Positions 1 to 10,746 of a stretch of DNA of 64,000 bases are shown piece by piece. Numbering within the stretch: the first letter of the stretch is position 1; every line of letters starts with the position of its first letter. The notes beneath the pieces are model-generated. The model was not told the origin of the DNA. It saw only the letters and a list, made by a program, of their open reading frames with translations, and did not search any database. The stretch is from Moniliella sp. 'wahieum'. Its lineage: Eukaryota; Basidiomycota; Moniliellomycetes; Moniliellales; Moniliellaceae. A program made the translations under genes and the position numbers. The DNA lies in NCBI GenBank assembly GCA_003971905.1, contig RSEE01000027.1, forward strand, positions 620,001 to 684,000, read 5' to 3'.

Positions 1-403
1 GGGCGGGGGCAGAATGGGAGGGAGGACCGAGGGCAGGAAGAGCGGTGGTGGCCAGCAGGCCGCGGGCGTAGCGCCACTGTGGAGGCCGCAGCACTCCAGC
101 CGGGGATGGCAGGCTTAACCCCGCTGCGGGCGCAGAGGGTCGACGGACGATGGGCAGGCACACTGCCCCGCGCCGTCCCAACCCCCACACGGCAGCCGAG
201 GCCGTCGCTGCAGACGCTGCGGCCCTTGCAGGCCCTGGCCAGGCACCGCAGACATGCGGCCTGCGGCCTGCTGCCTGCTGCCTGCGCCTCAGCAGCCGGC
301 GCATGTGCCCCGCCTGTGCGCGCAAGTGCCCCGCATGCACGCCACCACACCGCGCCGTGCCCGCACGCGTCCCTGCGGGAGTGTTCGCGACGCAGCATCT
401 CTC

Positions 404-432
404 GCATCTGCATCTGCATCTGCATCTGCATC
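404..432. repeat. Hexamer microsatellite (GCATCT)n
   Basis: Nearly five perfect copies of a GCATCT unit occur in a row. In one frame it would read as Cys-Ile repeats, but the frame has no other protein-like feature, so I treat it as a simple repeat. Confidence 0.9.
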
Positions 433-1551
433 GCACATCCTACATCGCCACCTGGTGGGGCCGGCGGGAGTGCAGCCGAGGCAGCACAGCAGCACAGCAG
501 CACAGCCGCCCCGCGCAGCACAGAGCCAGTATGGATGCGCCGGTCCGGTGCGCGGGGTAATATGCTGTGGCCAACCCAGTGGAGGAAGCGTGGGAGGCGG
601 GGACAGCGCTGCAGTGCGTGCTTATCCTGCGGCTGGCTGACGTCATGGCCGTATGGCCCAGGACGAAACGCCGGCGCTGGACCGGCGAGAGAGTGTGTTC
701 CCCGTTCCCCAGGTCTTACTGCGCTAAACGTAAACGTTAATCCCATTAACATCGCCACCCGCCACCGCCGATTCTTAGCAGCGCTACCACCCGTTTACCC
801 CCGCCGGCGTTTAGCCATCGACGTCCCCTGCGGACGATGTGCCCGCTCCACGCATCCCAGCACACATCCACGCTCTCTGGCTCTCTGCCGTTTTGCCCGC
901 GTCCGGGGCACAGGGCCTTGCTGCCACAGCCAAGCCAAATCAAAATGTGGGAGAAGCTCGCGTCCTGTTGGGTAATAGTCTCCTGTGTCTCCAGCAAGCC
1001 GGCATCGATCATCACCAGCCCACGGCCGCACAAACTGATGCTGCATGGTGGCAAAACTCAGTACTCCTCCCTCCCCACACCACCCGCACAAAAGCGTCGT
1101 CTCACTCTACCAGCCAACGCGCCTGGGTTATGTGGAAACAGAACGAGGGCCCTTGCCTTCTACCCCAGCTCCCACGTTGCCGCTGTGGGGTATAGTGGTC
1201 CCACGTGCTCCTGCCCCCCTCGAACGGATATGTTTCCTCGCGCCCAGCATCTCCGGGTTCGAACACAGAGGTGCTTAGTGCTCCAAAACACAGTGCGTAT
1301 ACGGTGGAGATGACACTTACTGCCTTTTTTTGCCAAGCCGGCTACCCAACTGTCCTTGCGTTTCCCCGCAGCGGTGCTCGTCCCAGCACTTTTTCGTACA
1401 GGACGTGCGCGGTCAAGGTAGTTTAGATGAACCGATTTGGGCGCCAACCGACGTAGTCGTCCGCTCCAAGTGCGTTGCGCAAGGGGCGGGCCAAAAGCTA
1501 TGGAACAAAGTGGTTCCTTTTGACACCAAGTGCGGGCCGTGGGGGAAAAGG

Positions 1552-1611
1552 ATGAGATGTCCATCTGCACTGTAACCAGCCATGAGATTTCCATCTGCAC
1601 TGTCACTAGCC
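1552..1611. repeat. Two-copy 30-bp tandem duplication
   Basis: The unit starting ATGAGATGTCCATCTGCACT at 1552 recurs at 1582 with about three differences (G to T, A to C, C to T). It lies outside any supported gene. Confidence 0.9.
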
Positions 1612-3220
1612 AACCGGAATGGTCCTGGAGCTGTTCCATTTGTGCCACTGGATGACGCGCGAATGGTCGTCTGGTCACAAACGGGTACCATTGTTTCTTC
1701 ACTCCCCCAGGAAGTTGCGCTGAAAACGCGCTACGACGCTGCCTTCACTTACTGTCGTCATACTGTTCCAAGAGGGGATCCGATCGGGTCTCAGGCCTCA
1801 GGAGCTCCCAGAGCTGAGTAGGGACAGAGCGAACGAGCACTCTGCCTACAGAAAGAACGATTCGAGATGCCGGAGGATCACTGCCGAAAGCGCATCAGGG
1901 GTTAGTATAGCAGCGGCGAAAAGTGTGGAAGCCAACGGCATTTTATACCTGGGCTTTTGAGTCCGCGAAGAGAGAATAAGAAAAGTACAACGGCAGGCGA
2001 GTTGGCCAGCAAGAAAAATACGAGCCGTGCGGTGACACGCCGCCGCAATATGGCAACCGCAATGCGCGATGCCTGGCACATTGATGGTGCGCTGAGAATG
2101 TATGCTGCCGAAGCTAGCGGCAGTCGGGCGAGGGGGATGGTGGACGGGAGGGGCAAGAGGGTAAGCTACGTTTTCTTGCCTTTCTATACCGGACGACTGG
2201 CTCGGTTTTGCCAGAATATGAAAGTGCCCGGCTGTGGGCCCACTACCCCTTTATTGCGCCGAGATAGATTGAGGACAAACGACCGCTGCTTTGCTCAGTG
2301 TTCACTGTAACTGACTATCTGCCAACACCTACTCCTGCTCCATGATGCATTGTCCAAGAACATCAGTTACGAAGGATGGTAATTCCCTCCGTAGTTTACC
2401 GACATGTAATAAACCCTCTGATGAGACCGTGAGCCCGGATGGTCCTCGAGGGTGAAGATGCAATCGCACTGGTGGTGGTGGTGGTCTAAGCCAACCAGCA
2501 ATACGCGTACAGAGGATCATCAAACAGCGAAGAGTCGCCACCAGGGGCTAAGCTGCGGGACAAGGACAAACAGGAGAGAGAAACAACAGAACTCCCAGGC
2601 CTGAGGAGAACTGAAGGGACATTGGCCAAAGCACGAGCCACCCGATGGCTCAACACCCTCTTAGTATGCACATCCCGCCTGCTTCGCGGCTAGGCTATAC
2701 TGGTTGTTGCACACGCCCGTCGAGGCGTTGAGGATGGTCCAGACGTTCAGCCTGAGCCTGTGATGCGCTGGGGAGTGTAACATAACCTCTGGTACGCGGT
2801 AGCCGGCCGGTAGCCGGTATAATCGGAATCAATCATTAATCATCGATCATTCCATCATCCCGATCATGTCAGCAAGTGGGCCACCACGCCACTGTGCCTG
2901 AGCTGATGTATGCTGCGCCGGCAATGCGGCGCCTGGGGGCTAGGCTGAGCTGGTGCCTGCTGGTGCTGATCGCTGATGGGTGATCAAGCCCATGATCGAA
3001 GAAGGCTCATTCATCGATCATCCGCAGCGCCTGCGGCGGCGGAACCTCAAGTGCGCTCCGAGGAGGCCAGCCACGAAACGCAACCAAGGCACTGTGGCCG
3101 AGCAAGGCCCCACGACACCCGGTGGAGAAAAGTTGGAGCTCGCCCTTTCACATCTCCCGCTTGGTCGGGACCTTTTTCTCTGCCTACCTCGCCTCGCGCG
3201 GCCCGCCTCGTTCTGCTCTG

Positions 3221-3240
3221 CCCCCCCCCCCCCCCCCCCC
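3221..3240. repeat. Poly-C run before the MAP kinase start
   Basis: Twenty consecutive C, followed by TCC and then ATG. It probably lies in the 5' leader of the kinase gene. Its exact length is unreliable because long homopolymers are error-prone. Confidence 0.9.
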
Positions 3241-3243
3241 TCC

Positions 3244-4477
<1,234 letters not shown>

Positions 4478-5185
4478 CTACCTACCTACTCTTGTCACCT
4501 ACCACCTGCCACCCGTCTCCCTCGCTCCTCCCCCCCTCATTCCTTTTCTTGCACACCATACCCCCTCTCTTACGACCGCACTTTTCTTTAACGCTTTTGC
4601 TCTATATCCCCTTTGTGGTGCCCCCTTTTGCCTGCTTGGGCTTGGGGCCGCGTGCTATTCCTATTCCCTTGATGTTTAATTTGGGTTTTGTTTCATTGGC
4701 ACATTCTGGTCAAGGTTCGTGGTTGGGGCAAGGGAGGTGAGCCCGGGGAGCGATGAACGCGATCCACGCACGTAGATACCACGCTTCGCTTCATTGTACG
4801 CACAGCCCGTACTTGGACTTGTGCATCGCAGTATGGCACAGAGAACTGGTGAGCCTCACCGCTGAGCAGACTCGACCTTGCACAACATTGGCTGGAGCTA
4901 GGTTATGCACGTTTTGAGGCCACAAAGTGTTGGCCTAAATTGGGCATTTGGGCTCCCCTGGCTTACATCAGCACTCCTTGTGCCGTGTTCTGCCCTGCCT
5001 GCCATGTCCCATGTCACGTGCCACATGTCACATGTGTCAGCCTGCCGTCCATGTCCCGCGCAGCAACTTGTAACACTGGGCCATCCACACGCACATCCAT
5101 CGCACGCATCGCCAGCAGCGGCACCGACCCACAGCCATTGTCTCCCTATCCACACCCCACACCCCCCGCACCACCATCCCCCGCC
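4478..5185. other. Intergenic: MAP kinase 3' end and FIS1 promoter
   Basis: Pyrimidine-rich just after the kinase stop, then mixed sequence. A cluster of ACATGT/CACGTG-like palindromes lies at about 5000-5040. No coding signal is seen. Confidence 0.5.
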
Positions 5186-5700
5186 ATGTCGCTCCCGTAC
5201 GCTGCCGATGCAGCTGATCGTTGACGCCGGCCCAGCTTGCCGTGCTGCGCAACCAGTACCAGGCCGAAGACGCCCAGGGCCACGTATCGGTTCAGACGCA
5301 ATTCAACTACGCCTGGGGACTCGTCCGCTCCGACCAGCGGGAAAGATGGTGAGGTGTCAACCTCCTCGCCAACATCTACCGCGACGCCCCGGCTCGGCGT
5401 AGGGAATGCGTCTACTACCTTGCCCTGGGCCACTACAAGCTCGGCAACTTTGATGAGGCCCGCCGATTCAATGCGCTGCTGCTCTCGCGCGAGCCGAATA
5501 ACCTCCAAGCCCAAGCTTGGGCGCTCTGATCGAACGTGGTGTAGCTAAAGGTATGTGTTTGTCTTGCAAGACGTACGACGTGCGACGTGCAACGACATGC
5601 TGACGTTCCGATCAGAGGGGTACATTGGCATGGCCATCACGCCGGTGTAGCGCGATTGGCGGTATTCTGCTGGCCATCTGTTGCGGCGGCGTTAACCTCG
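5186..5700 (+). CDS. FIS1: Mitochondrial fission protein Fis1
   Basis: An outer-mitochondrial-membrane tail-anchored adaptor that recruits fission machinery through a TPR-like helical bundle. The frames together read [48 protein letters not shown] and [16 protein letters not shown], the conserved Fis1 core, with FNYAWGL and RRECVYYL especially diagnostic. An intron with donor GTATGT at 5551 and acceptor ending at 5615 precedes the C-terminal membrane segment ([20 protein letters not shown] once two missing G bases are allowed for). The start [11 protein letters not shown] is the only suitable ATG, and the frame slips soon after it. The 3' end is approximate because I could not find the true stop after the membrane segment. 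It is a short protein of about 150 residues, as usual for the family. Confidence 0.85.
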
Positions 5701-6463
5701 CGGCCTCGGCTCCACTCTGCTCTCGTCTCGTCCGTTCTTGTGTCCAACCCCCCGCGTCGCTCTTTTGGCTTGCCGTTATACAATTCTGCTGGATTCTGTG
5801 CCTTGCACCTTTCCCCCCGGCCGACCGATGCCATACCAATCTATTTCCCACCCTTCTCCCACCACTATGCCGGCTGCTCTGCCCGTGATGTACAGAGACT
5901 GGTTCAGGATGCTCTCCGGTGGGTAGGGCGCATGCAAGGTAGCTCATGGGTTGCTGCCAAGGGGTCGACCCCCCTCTGTGTTGCCAGCGTTTCGACGGCG
6001 GGCACTGGGACATGGGACGGCTGGCTACGCAGCCTGGTTAAGATTGCTGCGCTGCGCCTCGGGAGCACTGGAGCTAGACTGGACGCTTTGAAATGTAACC
6101 GTTGGAAACGCACACCCACAGCCACATTGTTTCAACAACCCAGCCCAGAAGGAGAAACGCCGCTGGGCGCAGGCAGTGTCAGCCGCGGCCTTCCGCTCCC
6201 GCACGCTGCCGCTGGTTTGAAATTTGATGCGCTTGGCCGCCGCCCAGGCCCTCGTTCGCATTTCGCATCGCACACTCTGTACCTGCGTACGCACAGCCGA
6301 TCCGCCGCCGCAACTCAAATCCTCATCCTCATCCTCCTCGTCTTCCTTCAGGCCACCCTTGCTTTTCCCCCGCTCTTCCTCCGCTCTTCCTCCGCTCCCC
6401 CTCCGCTCCTCCTCCGCTCCTCCCTCCTCTCCCGCACCCCCCTTCCCCTCCGCATCCTTTCCT
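5701..6463. other. Intergenic: FIS1 3' region and HEL2 leader
   Basis: No protein-like frame is seen. From about 6300 to 6440 the plus strand is an imperfect pyrimidine repeat (CTCATCCTC, then CCGCTCTTCCT units), probably the 5' leader or promoter of HEL2. Confidence 0.5.
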
Positions 6464-9117
6464 ATGCCCCCTCGTCGCCGTGCCAACTTTGGTGCTACCC
6501 TGACCAGCGAACAGGACACCGACCGGCCCGCTTCGGCCGCTGCCGCCGACGCTTCTGAGCCTGCCGCCGCGTCGGCTTCGGAACCCGCCACCCCTACCAA
6601 GGGCAAAGGACAGGGCCAGGCTCCGGGCAAGAGTCAGGGCAAGCCGGGCAAGGGCCAGGGCCAGAGCAAGGGCGCAGCCCAGGACAAGGACAAAGACAAG
6701 GCCAAGGGCAAAGCCAAGGCCAAGACCAGTCCCGCCGCCGACGGTGCTCGTTCCGCTCAGTCAGGTGCCTCCTCGCTTGAGCCAGCCAAAGGCAAAGGCA
6801 AGGGCAAAGACAACGACCACAACAAACCCACCCTCAAAAAGAGGCCGCCCAGTCTGGCTCGGGCAAGGCCTCCTCGCCGATTGCTGTCACTGTTACCGGC
6901 TACTCCCCCTCTCCAGAAGAAGCGGAAAAAGAGCAGAGGAGGAGGAGGGTGTGGAGGTGGAGGCATGCTTCATCTGTGCAGAGCCGATGCGGGTACAAGC
7001 TGTGTACCCATGCAGCCACACGACGTGTGGGAGGTGTGCGCTGCGGTTGCGTGCGCTCTACAAGCAAAGTGTCTGCGTGTACTGCAAGTCCGAGGCGGCC
7101 GAGGTCGTATTTACCTTGCAGCCCGGGCGGGAGTTTGCTTCGTTCACCCGGACGAGATGGAGTGGCACGACAACCGCTGGGCTGCGGTTTGCCACCCAGG
7201 AAGAGAAGGATGATGCTCTGCAGCTGCTGTTGTTCCATTGCTCTCATCTCGGGTGCGAGCATACCCTCCCCCCCGCTTCTGCCTTGGTCGCTGGCATCCA
7301 CCCCTCCGTGGCCATTGGCACAGGAACAGAGGGTGCTCTTCAAGGCTGGGCTGGGCTTAAGGAGCACGTGAGCAAGTCCCATCGCCGTAGCCTTTGCGAG
7401 CTGTGTATTCAGTTCAAGAAGATCTTCACCTACGAGCACCCACTCTACACGCATCGCCAGCTCGCCGCCCACCAGACGAGCGAGCATCGCAAGTGTGAAT
7501 TTTGCAACCAGTTCTTCTATGGCCCCGACGAACTGTACAAGCATCTACGGGATCGGCACTTTCAGTGCCAAATGTGCGCCGTGTTTGCTACCCCCGACCC
7601 TGTCCCATCCGAAGTGCAGGGGGACGACCATGAGGCCCGCCACAACCGACGGGCCGCGGAGGCAGCCAACGCACATGCGCGCCTGGCAGCGGCCGAGGCA
7701 CAGACGTGGTACCGCGACTACCGCGAGCTAGAACGACACTTTGAGAAGACGCATTACCTTTGTCCCGACCCCAGCTGCCGAGAACAGAAGTACGTTGTGT
7801 TTGAGGTACGTGCTTTCCCTCGACTGCGTTGCGTTGGCCGTTTGGCCGTTTTCGGGGTCCAAACTAACGTGCAGGTTAGAACGAGATGGACTTCAATGCG
7901 CATCGGTTGCGGGAGCATGCTTCCAGTATGACCCACGAGAGAAGCGGGATGCGCTTCGGGTTGATGCGGCGTTCGGAGAGTGTGTGTACGGGACCAAGGC
8001 GGGCCGTCGACGGGCGCGGGAAGGGGCCCTGTGCCAGGCGCAGCTTCTCGGCCCAGCCGACGTGCCGGGTTTGGCGGGCGCCTGACCGAACCTAGTCCCG
8101 GCACGAGCGGTGGGCCACGGCAAGATGTCGAGTCGCCCGCTGACCAGGTGTTTATTGGGCTGGCTACCGCCGTATTGGGTACTGCCTTTACGTCGTCCAA
8201 GCTGGCCTCGATGCGCATTGGCTTGGCCACCTATCGTGCCGGTGAGGCAGGTGCAGATGACTTGGCTGCGACCGTATGGAGCGTCGTCGACTCGGCCGAC
8301 GGCGAGCCCGACACCAAGATCCAAAATGGTGCGAGCCTGATTCGAGGTTTGGGCGACCTGCTCCTCTCCACCCCGAACCAGGGGATGATCCTGGCACGGT
8401 GGACGAAAAGGCGACGGCTCTGATGCGCGCCTGGTCCGCTCTCGCTGCCACACGCAACTCGTTCCCTGCTCTGGGAGGGTCCCAAACGCCCAGGCCGACC
8501 GGGAGCCGGTACGCGTCCGCCGCCGGCTCGGCAGCAGCCATTCGCGCCGCCGTGGGCGCTACCAGTCGCTCTGCCGCTGCCATGGACTTTTTCCCGCTTT
8601 GACCACCCCCAGCTCGCGACCAGGCGCAGAAGAGTTGGGGATCCAACATGTCTCGTCCGCCTGTCGTCACGTCTTCGGCCGCAACGAGTCGGAGCGTTCG
8701 CTATGCCAACGTGCCGGGCTCGGCGGCCCATGTCGCACGACACAAGCCCGCCGGGCTCTACGCTTGGGCCCCGGTACCTCCTCCGACCGCAAGTCCTCGT
8801 CCGCAGGCTCAGGCCGTTCGGACCGTCGCTGCCTCCCCTTCGCCTGGGGGAAAGCAAAGGCGCCTTCTGCTGCTGCGTTCCCAGGGCTGCCGCAGAAAAC
8901 GTCGACGGCCCAAGGGGAAAAGTGGCAGGGCAAACTGCAATCTACCAGGGCCAAGGTTGGTCCGCTGGGCCGTCAGTCTGGGCACCTTCAAGTAATCGCC
9001 CACCGGCTCTTCCTCCGCTTCCTCCTCTTCCACTCATTGGTCTGCCCACCGCAGGGCAAGAAAGGTAAGAACAAAAAAGGCCAGACAGTCGTGACGTTGG
9101 GCAACGTGCGGCGCTGA
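6464..9117 (+). CDS. HEL2: RING E3 ubiquitin ligase Hel2 (ZNF598 family)
   Basis: Senses collided ribosomes and ubiquitinates 40S proteins to start ribosome quality control. It begins with a disordered Lys/Gly/Gln leader (KGKGQGQ and KDKDKAKGKAKAK stretches). The RING follows: CFICAEPMRVQ, then CSHTTCGRCALRLRALY, then CVYCK. After it come the Hel2-type zinc fingers CELCIQFKKIF, CEFCNQFFYGPDELYKH and CQMCAVF, and a finger ending ELERHFEKTHYLCPDPSC. An intron at 7806-7879 (ACTAAC branch) joins YVVFE to NEMDFNAHRLREH. A C-terminal helical part (NGASLIRGLGDLL) and a basic tail QGKKGKNKKGQ end at 9117. Several single-base frame slips lie in the leader, before the RING and in the C-terminal half. 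Length of about 850 residues is slightly above the yeast protein. Confidence 0.9.
7806..7879 (+). other. Intron in HEL2
   Basis: Donor GTACGT, branch ACTAAC and acceptor TTAG. Using it restores the histidine-bearing end of a zinc finger (FENEMDFNAHRLREH). It is a good example of the intron style in this genome. Confidence 0.85.
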
Positions 9118-9478
9118 GCACGAGCAAGCAAGTCCTGCGGCCTTTCCTTTTGTCTCTCCTCTGGAATCCATTCGTTGCCTACCGGACTATGGTGTGGGAC
9201 TCGCCTCATCCATCACGGAACAGTGTAGGATTAGGATTAGTATACAAAGTGGGCCCCAAGTGCCTGGGCCTACTCCCGGCCATAGACGATGCCTCCGCTG
9301 GTGCGACACCGGGCGGCAAGTCTTCCTCGGTCGGCATCAACTTGCTCGGACCATCTCCCTCCAAGCCATGCTTGCGCGGAGAGAAGCGCGCGTCGCCGGC
9401 CCCGGCGTGCCGATCGCCCGCGTGGTGGTGGTGGGCGTTCGCGCGCCCTCCTTGCTGGGTGTAGTGGCAAGCGGCGTG
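9118..9478. other. Convergent 3' region between HEL2 and DAD1
   Basis: No coding signal on either strand. The two flanking genes converge here, so this should hold both 3' ends. Confidence 0.5.
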
Positions 9479-9955
9479 CTAATTTTCTCCTTGGTCGCCG
9501 TCGTTGTTGAAGTCGCCGTTGCTGTCGGTGGAGCTCGCCGCGCTTCTCCTTGACTTGGGCCGCGAGTCGGGGATGCCGGCCGAACGCATGATCACGTCCG
9601 CTGGCTCCACAGCCCGGCAATCGGCGCAAACTCTTGCCCGACAGCGATGGACTCCTCGAGTTTGCGGTTGAGCTGGTTGCTGCCCTCGAGCAGCACCTCG
9701 AACGACTGGGGGGGGGGCAAACACACGGGTCAGCGCGGGGCAGCGCGGGGCAGCGCACAGCAGGCAGGAGAGACACGTACTTCGTTGATCTGGTGCACCA
9801 GGCGGGCACGCTCGCGTTGGAACACGTCGTACCCGGCGCGCGTGCCGGCAAGCGAGCGTTCAGGCCGCTCGGACGTGGAGAGAGACGAGGACTATGGGAC
9901 AGTCAGCTGCGTTTCTTTGTCTTGTGCGCCAGCAGCCAGGAGGGGACGCACCATG
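9479..9955 (-). CDS. DAD1: DASH complex subunit Dad1
   Basis: A small coiled-coil subunit of the fungal DASH/Dam1 ring that couples kinetochores to microtubules. The core reads VFQRERARLVHQIN, then across an intron (9706-9780) SFEVLLEGSNQLNRKLEES and IAVGQEFAPIAGLWSQ. NLNRxLEExIxVGxEF...LWSQ is the Dad1 family pattern. After LWSQ the frame must slip by one base to continue as PADVIMRSAGIPDS and a polar tail ending at 9479; unslipped it stops two codons later. The start is inferred: an ATG at 9955-9953 followed at once by a GTGCGT donor, joined after a CTGAC branch and CATAG acceptor to SSSLSTSERPER, giving a one-codon first exon. A start inside a longer exon is possible. Dad1 proteins are about 90-100 residues; this would be about 120. 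Confidence 0.8.
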
Positions 9956-10202
9956 GCCACACCAGCAGTTGGTGTAACAGCGGGTGCCAGAGTGGTTGGT
10001 GTAACAGGGGCTGCCAGCAGTGTTGGTTTGCGTGCGGCGGTGTTGATTTCCTCTCGGCTGCTGGCCGGCCACACGCGTAGCCCAACCCTACAGTCCCCTG
10101 ATACGTAAGCCTGCACAACACTGCATCATGCATTGCATCACGTGCGCGCGAGACCAGGAAAGATTCACCTTGTATCGGTAGCATACCCGCGTTGGAGAAC
10201 AC

Positions 10203-10272
10203 GCCTCTTTGGCTCAGTGGACAGCATCGCACTGTAATGCGAAGATCAGTCGTTCGATTCGGCTAAGAGGCA
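10203..10272 (+). tRNA. tRNA-Thr, one anticodon-loop base missing
   Basis: A cloverleaf folds with a 7-bp acceptor stem (GCCTCTT with AAGAGGC, discriminator A), a short D stem GCT/AGC, an anticodon stem TCGCA/TGCGA, the variable loop AGATC and a T stem AGTCG/CGGCT around TTCGATT. The anticodon loop is CTGTAA, six bases instead of seven. The stem-loop context and AGATC match fungal tRNA-Thr genes, whose loop is CT-N-GTAA, so the missing base is the wobble position 34. If a T was lost from a TT pair the anticodon would be TGT. A Pol III T-run (10276-10281) follows. It could be a sequencing loss or a decayed copy; the rest is clean, which favours the former. Confidence 0.8.
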
Positions 10273-10275
10273 ATA

Positions 10276-10281
10276 TTTTTT
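10276..10281 (+). terminator. Pol III T-run terminator
   Basis: Six T residues start four bases after the tRNA discriminator, as expected for RNA polymerase III termination. Confidence 0.75.
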
Positions 10282-10746
10282 CTTCCCTGCCCATGTCAGG
10301 CTGATCTGGACGGCCTCCCGGGGCTTCACATCAATAGAATTCTGCCCTCTCAAGTTATCGCTCACCCTCCCCCCGACCGCTCTACCCCTCGCTACACCGC
10401 GCAGCCAAGCTGGGGTGCCTAACTGCAGATGGGAAGGCAAGGCTCAGGCTGCGCAGCGGGCGGGCAATGGTGGGGTATGCTGGATGCAGGATGCGTCCGC
10501 GTCGACCTCGTCGGTGTCAGGAGCGTACATCCATCCATCCATCCCGCCAAGCGCCCGATCAATCGTCCTGTCTTGTTGGCAAGAAGCACCCCCAGAACGA
10601 CAAAATAAGGGGTTCCAAAGTCCCCTACTCACTATGTCCTCTTGCCCATCATGGGCACTACCTCACCCATGTACTTCCGCGCGCGCACACTGCTTCCGTG
10701 CGCTCTCGATCTCAGAAAAGGCACGCGGATCTGCACCCGCATGCAT

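Larger units (their letters stand above)
1..3243. other. Intergenic stretch with no recognisable gene
   Basis: Open frames on both strands are short or low-complexity and overlap one another, and none resembles a known protein. The stretch holds a hexamer repeat near 404 and a 30-bp tandem duplication at 1552-1611. AT-richer DNA with ATCGAT-type motifs lies near 2830-3010. A run of 20 C at 3221-3240 sits directly before the kinase start codon. The last few hundred bases are probably the promoter and leader of the MAP kinase gene. Confidence 0.5.
9956..10746. other. Intergenic region around the tRNA-Thr gene
   Basis: Apart from the tRNA gene at 10203-10272 and its T-run, I see only a short direct repeat (GTTGGTGTAACAG at about 9969 and 9999). 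From 10282 to 10746 there is no coding signal; it should hold the 3' end of the minus-strand gene that follows. Confidence 0.5.

Noticed and set aside
79-975. 298-codon plus-strand open frame at the left end
   Set aside because: High-GC, Arg/Ala/His-rich, includes the CICICI microsatellite, overlaps other equally long frames and matches no family.
1197-1275. GGGTTCGAAC motif suggesting a tRNA T-arm
   Set aside because: The flanking bases do not pair as a T stem on either strand and no acceptor stem can be formed.
1160-1702. 180-codon minus-strand frame with a repeated SWLVTVQM segment
   Set aside because: The repeat is just the 30-bp tandem DNA duplication; the rest has no protein character or conserved motif.
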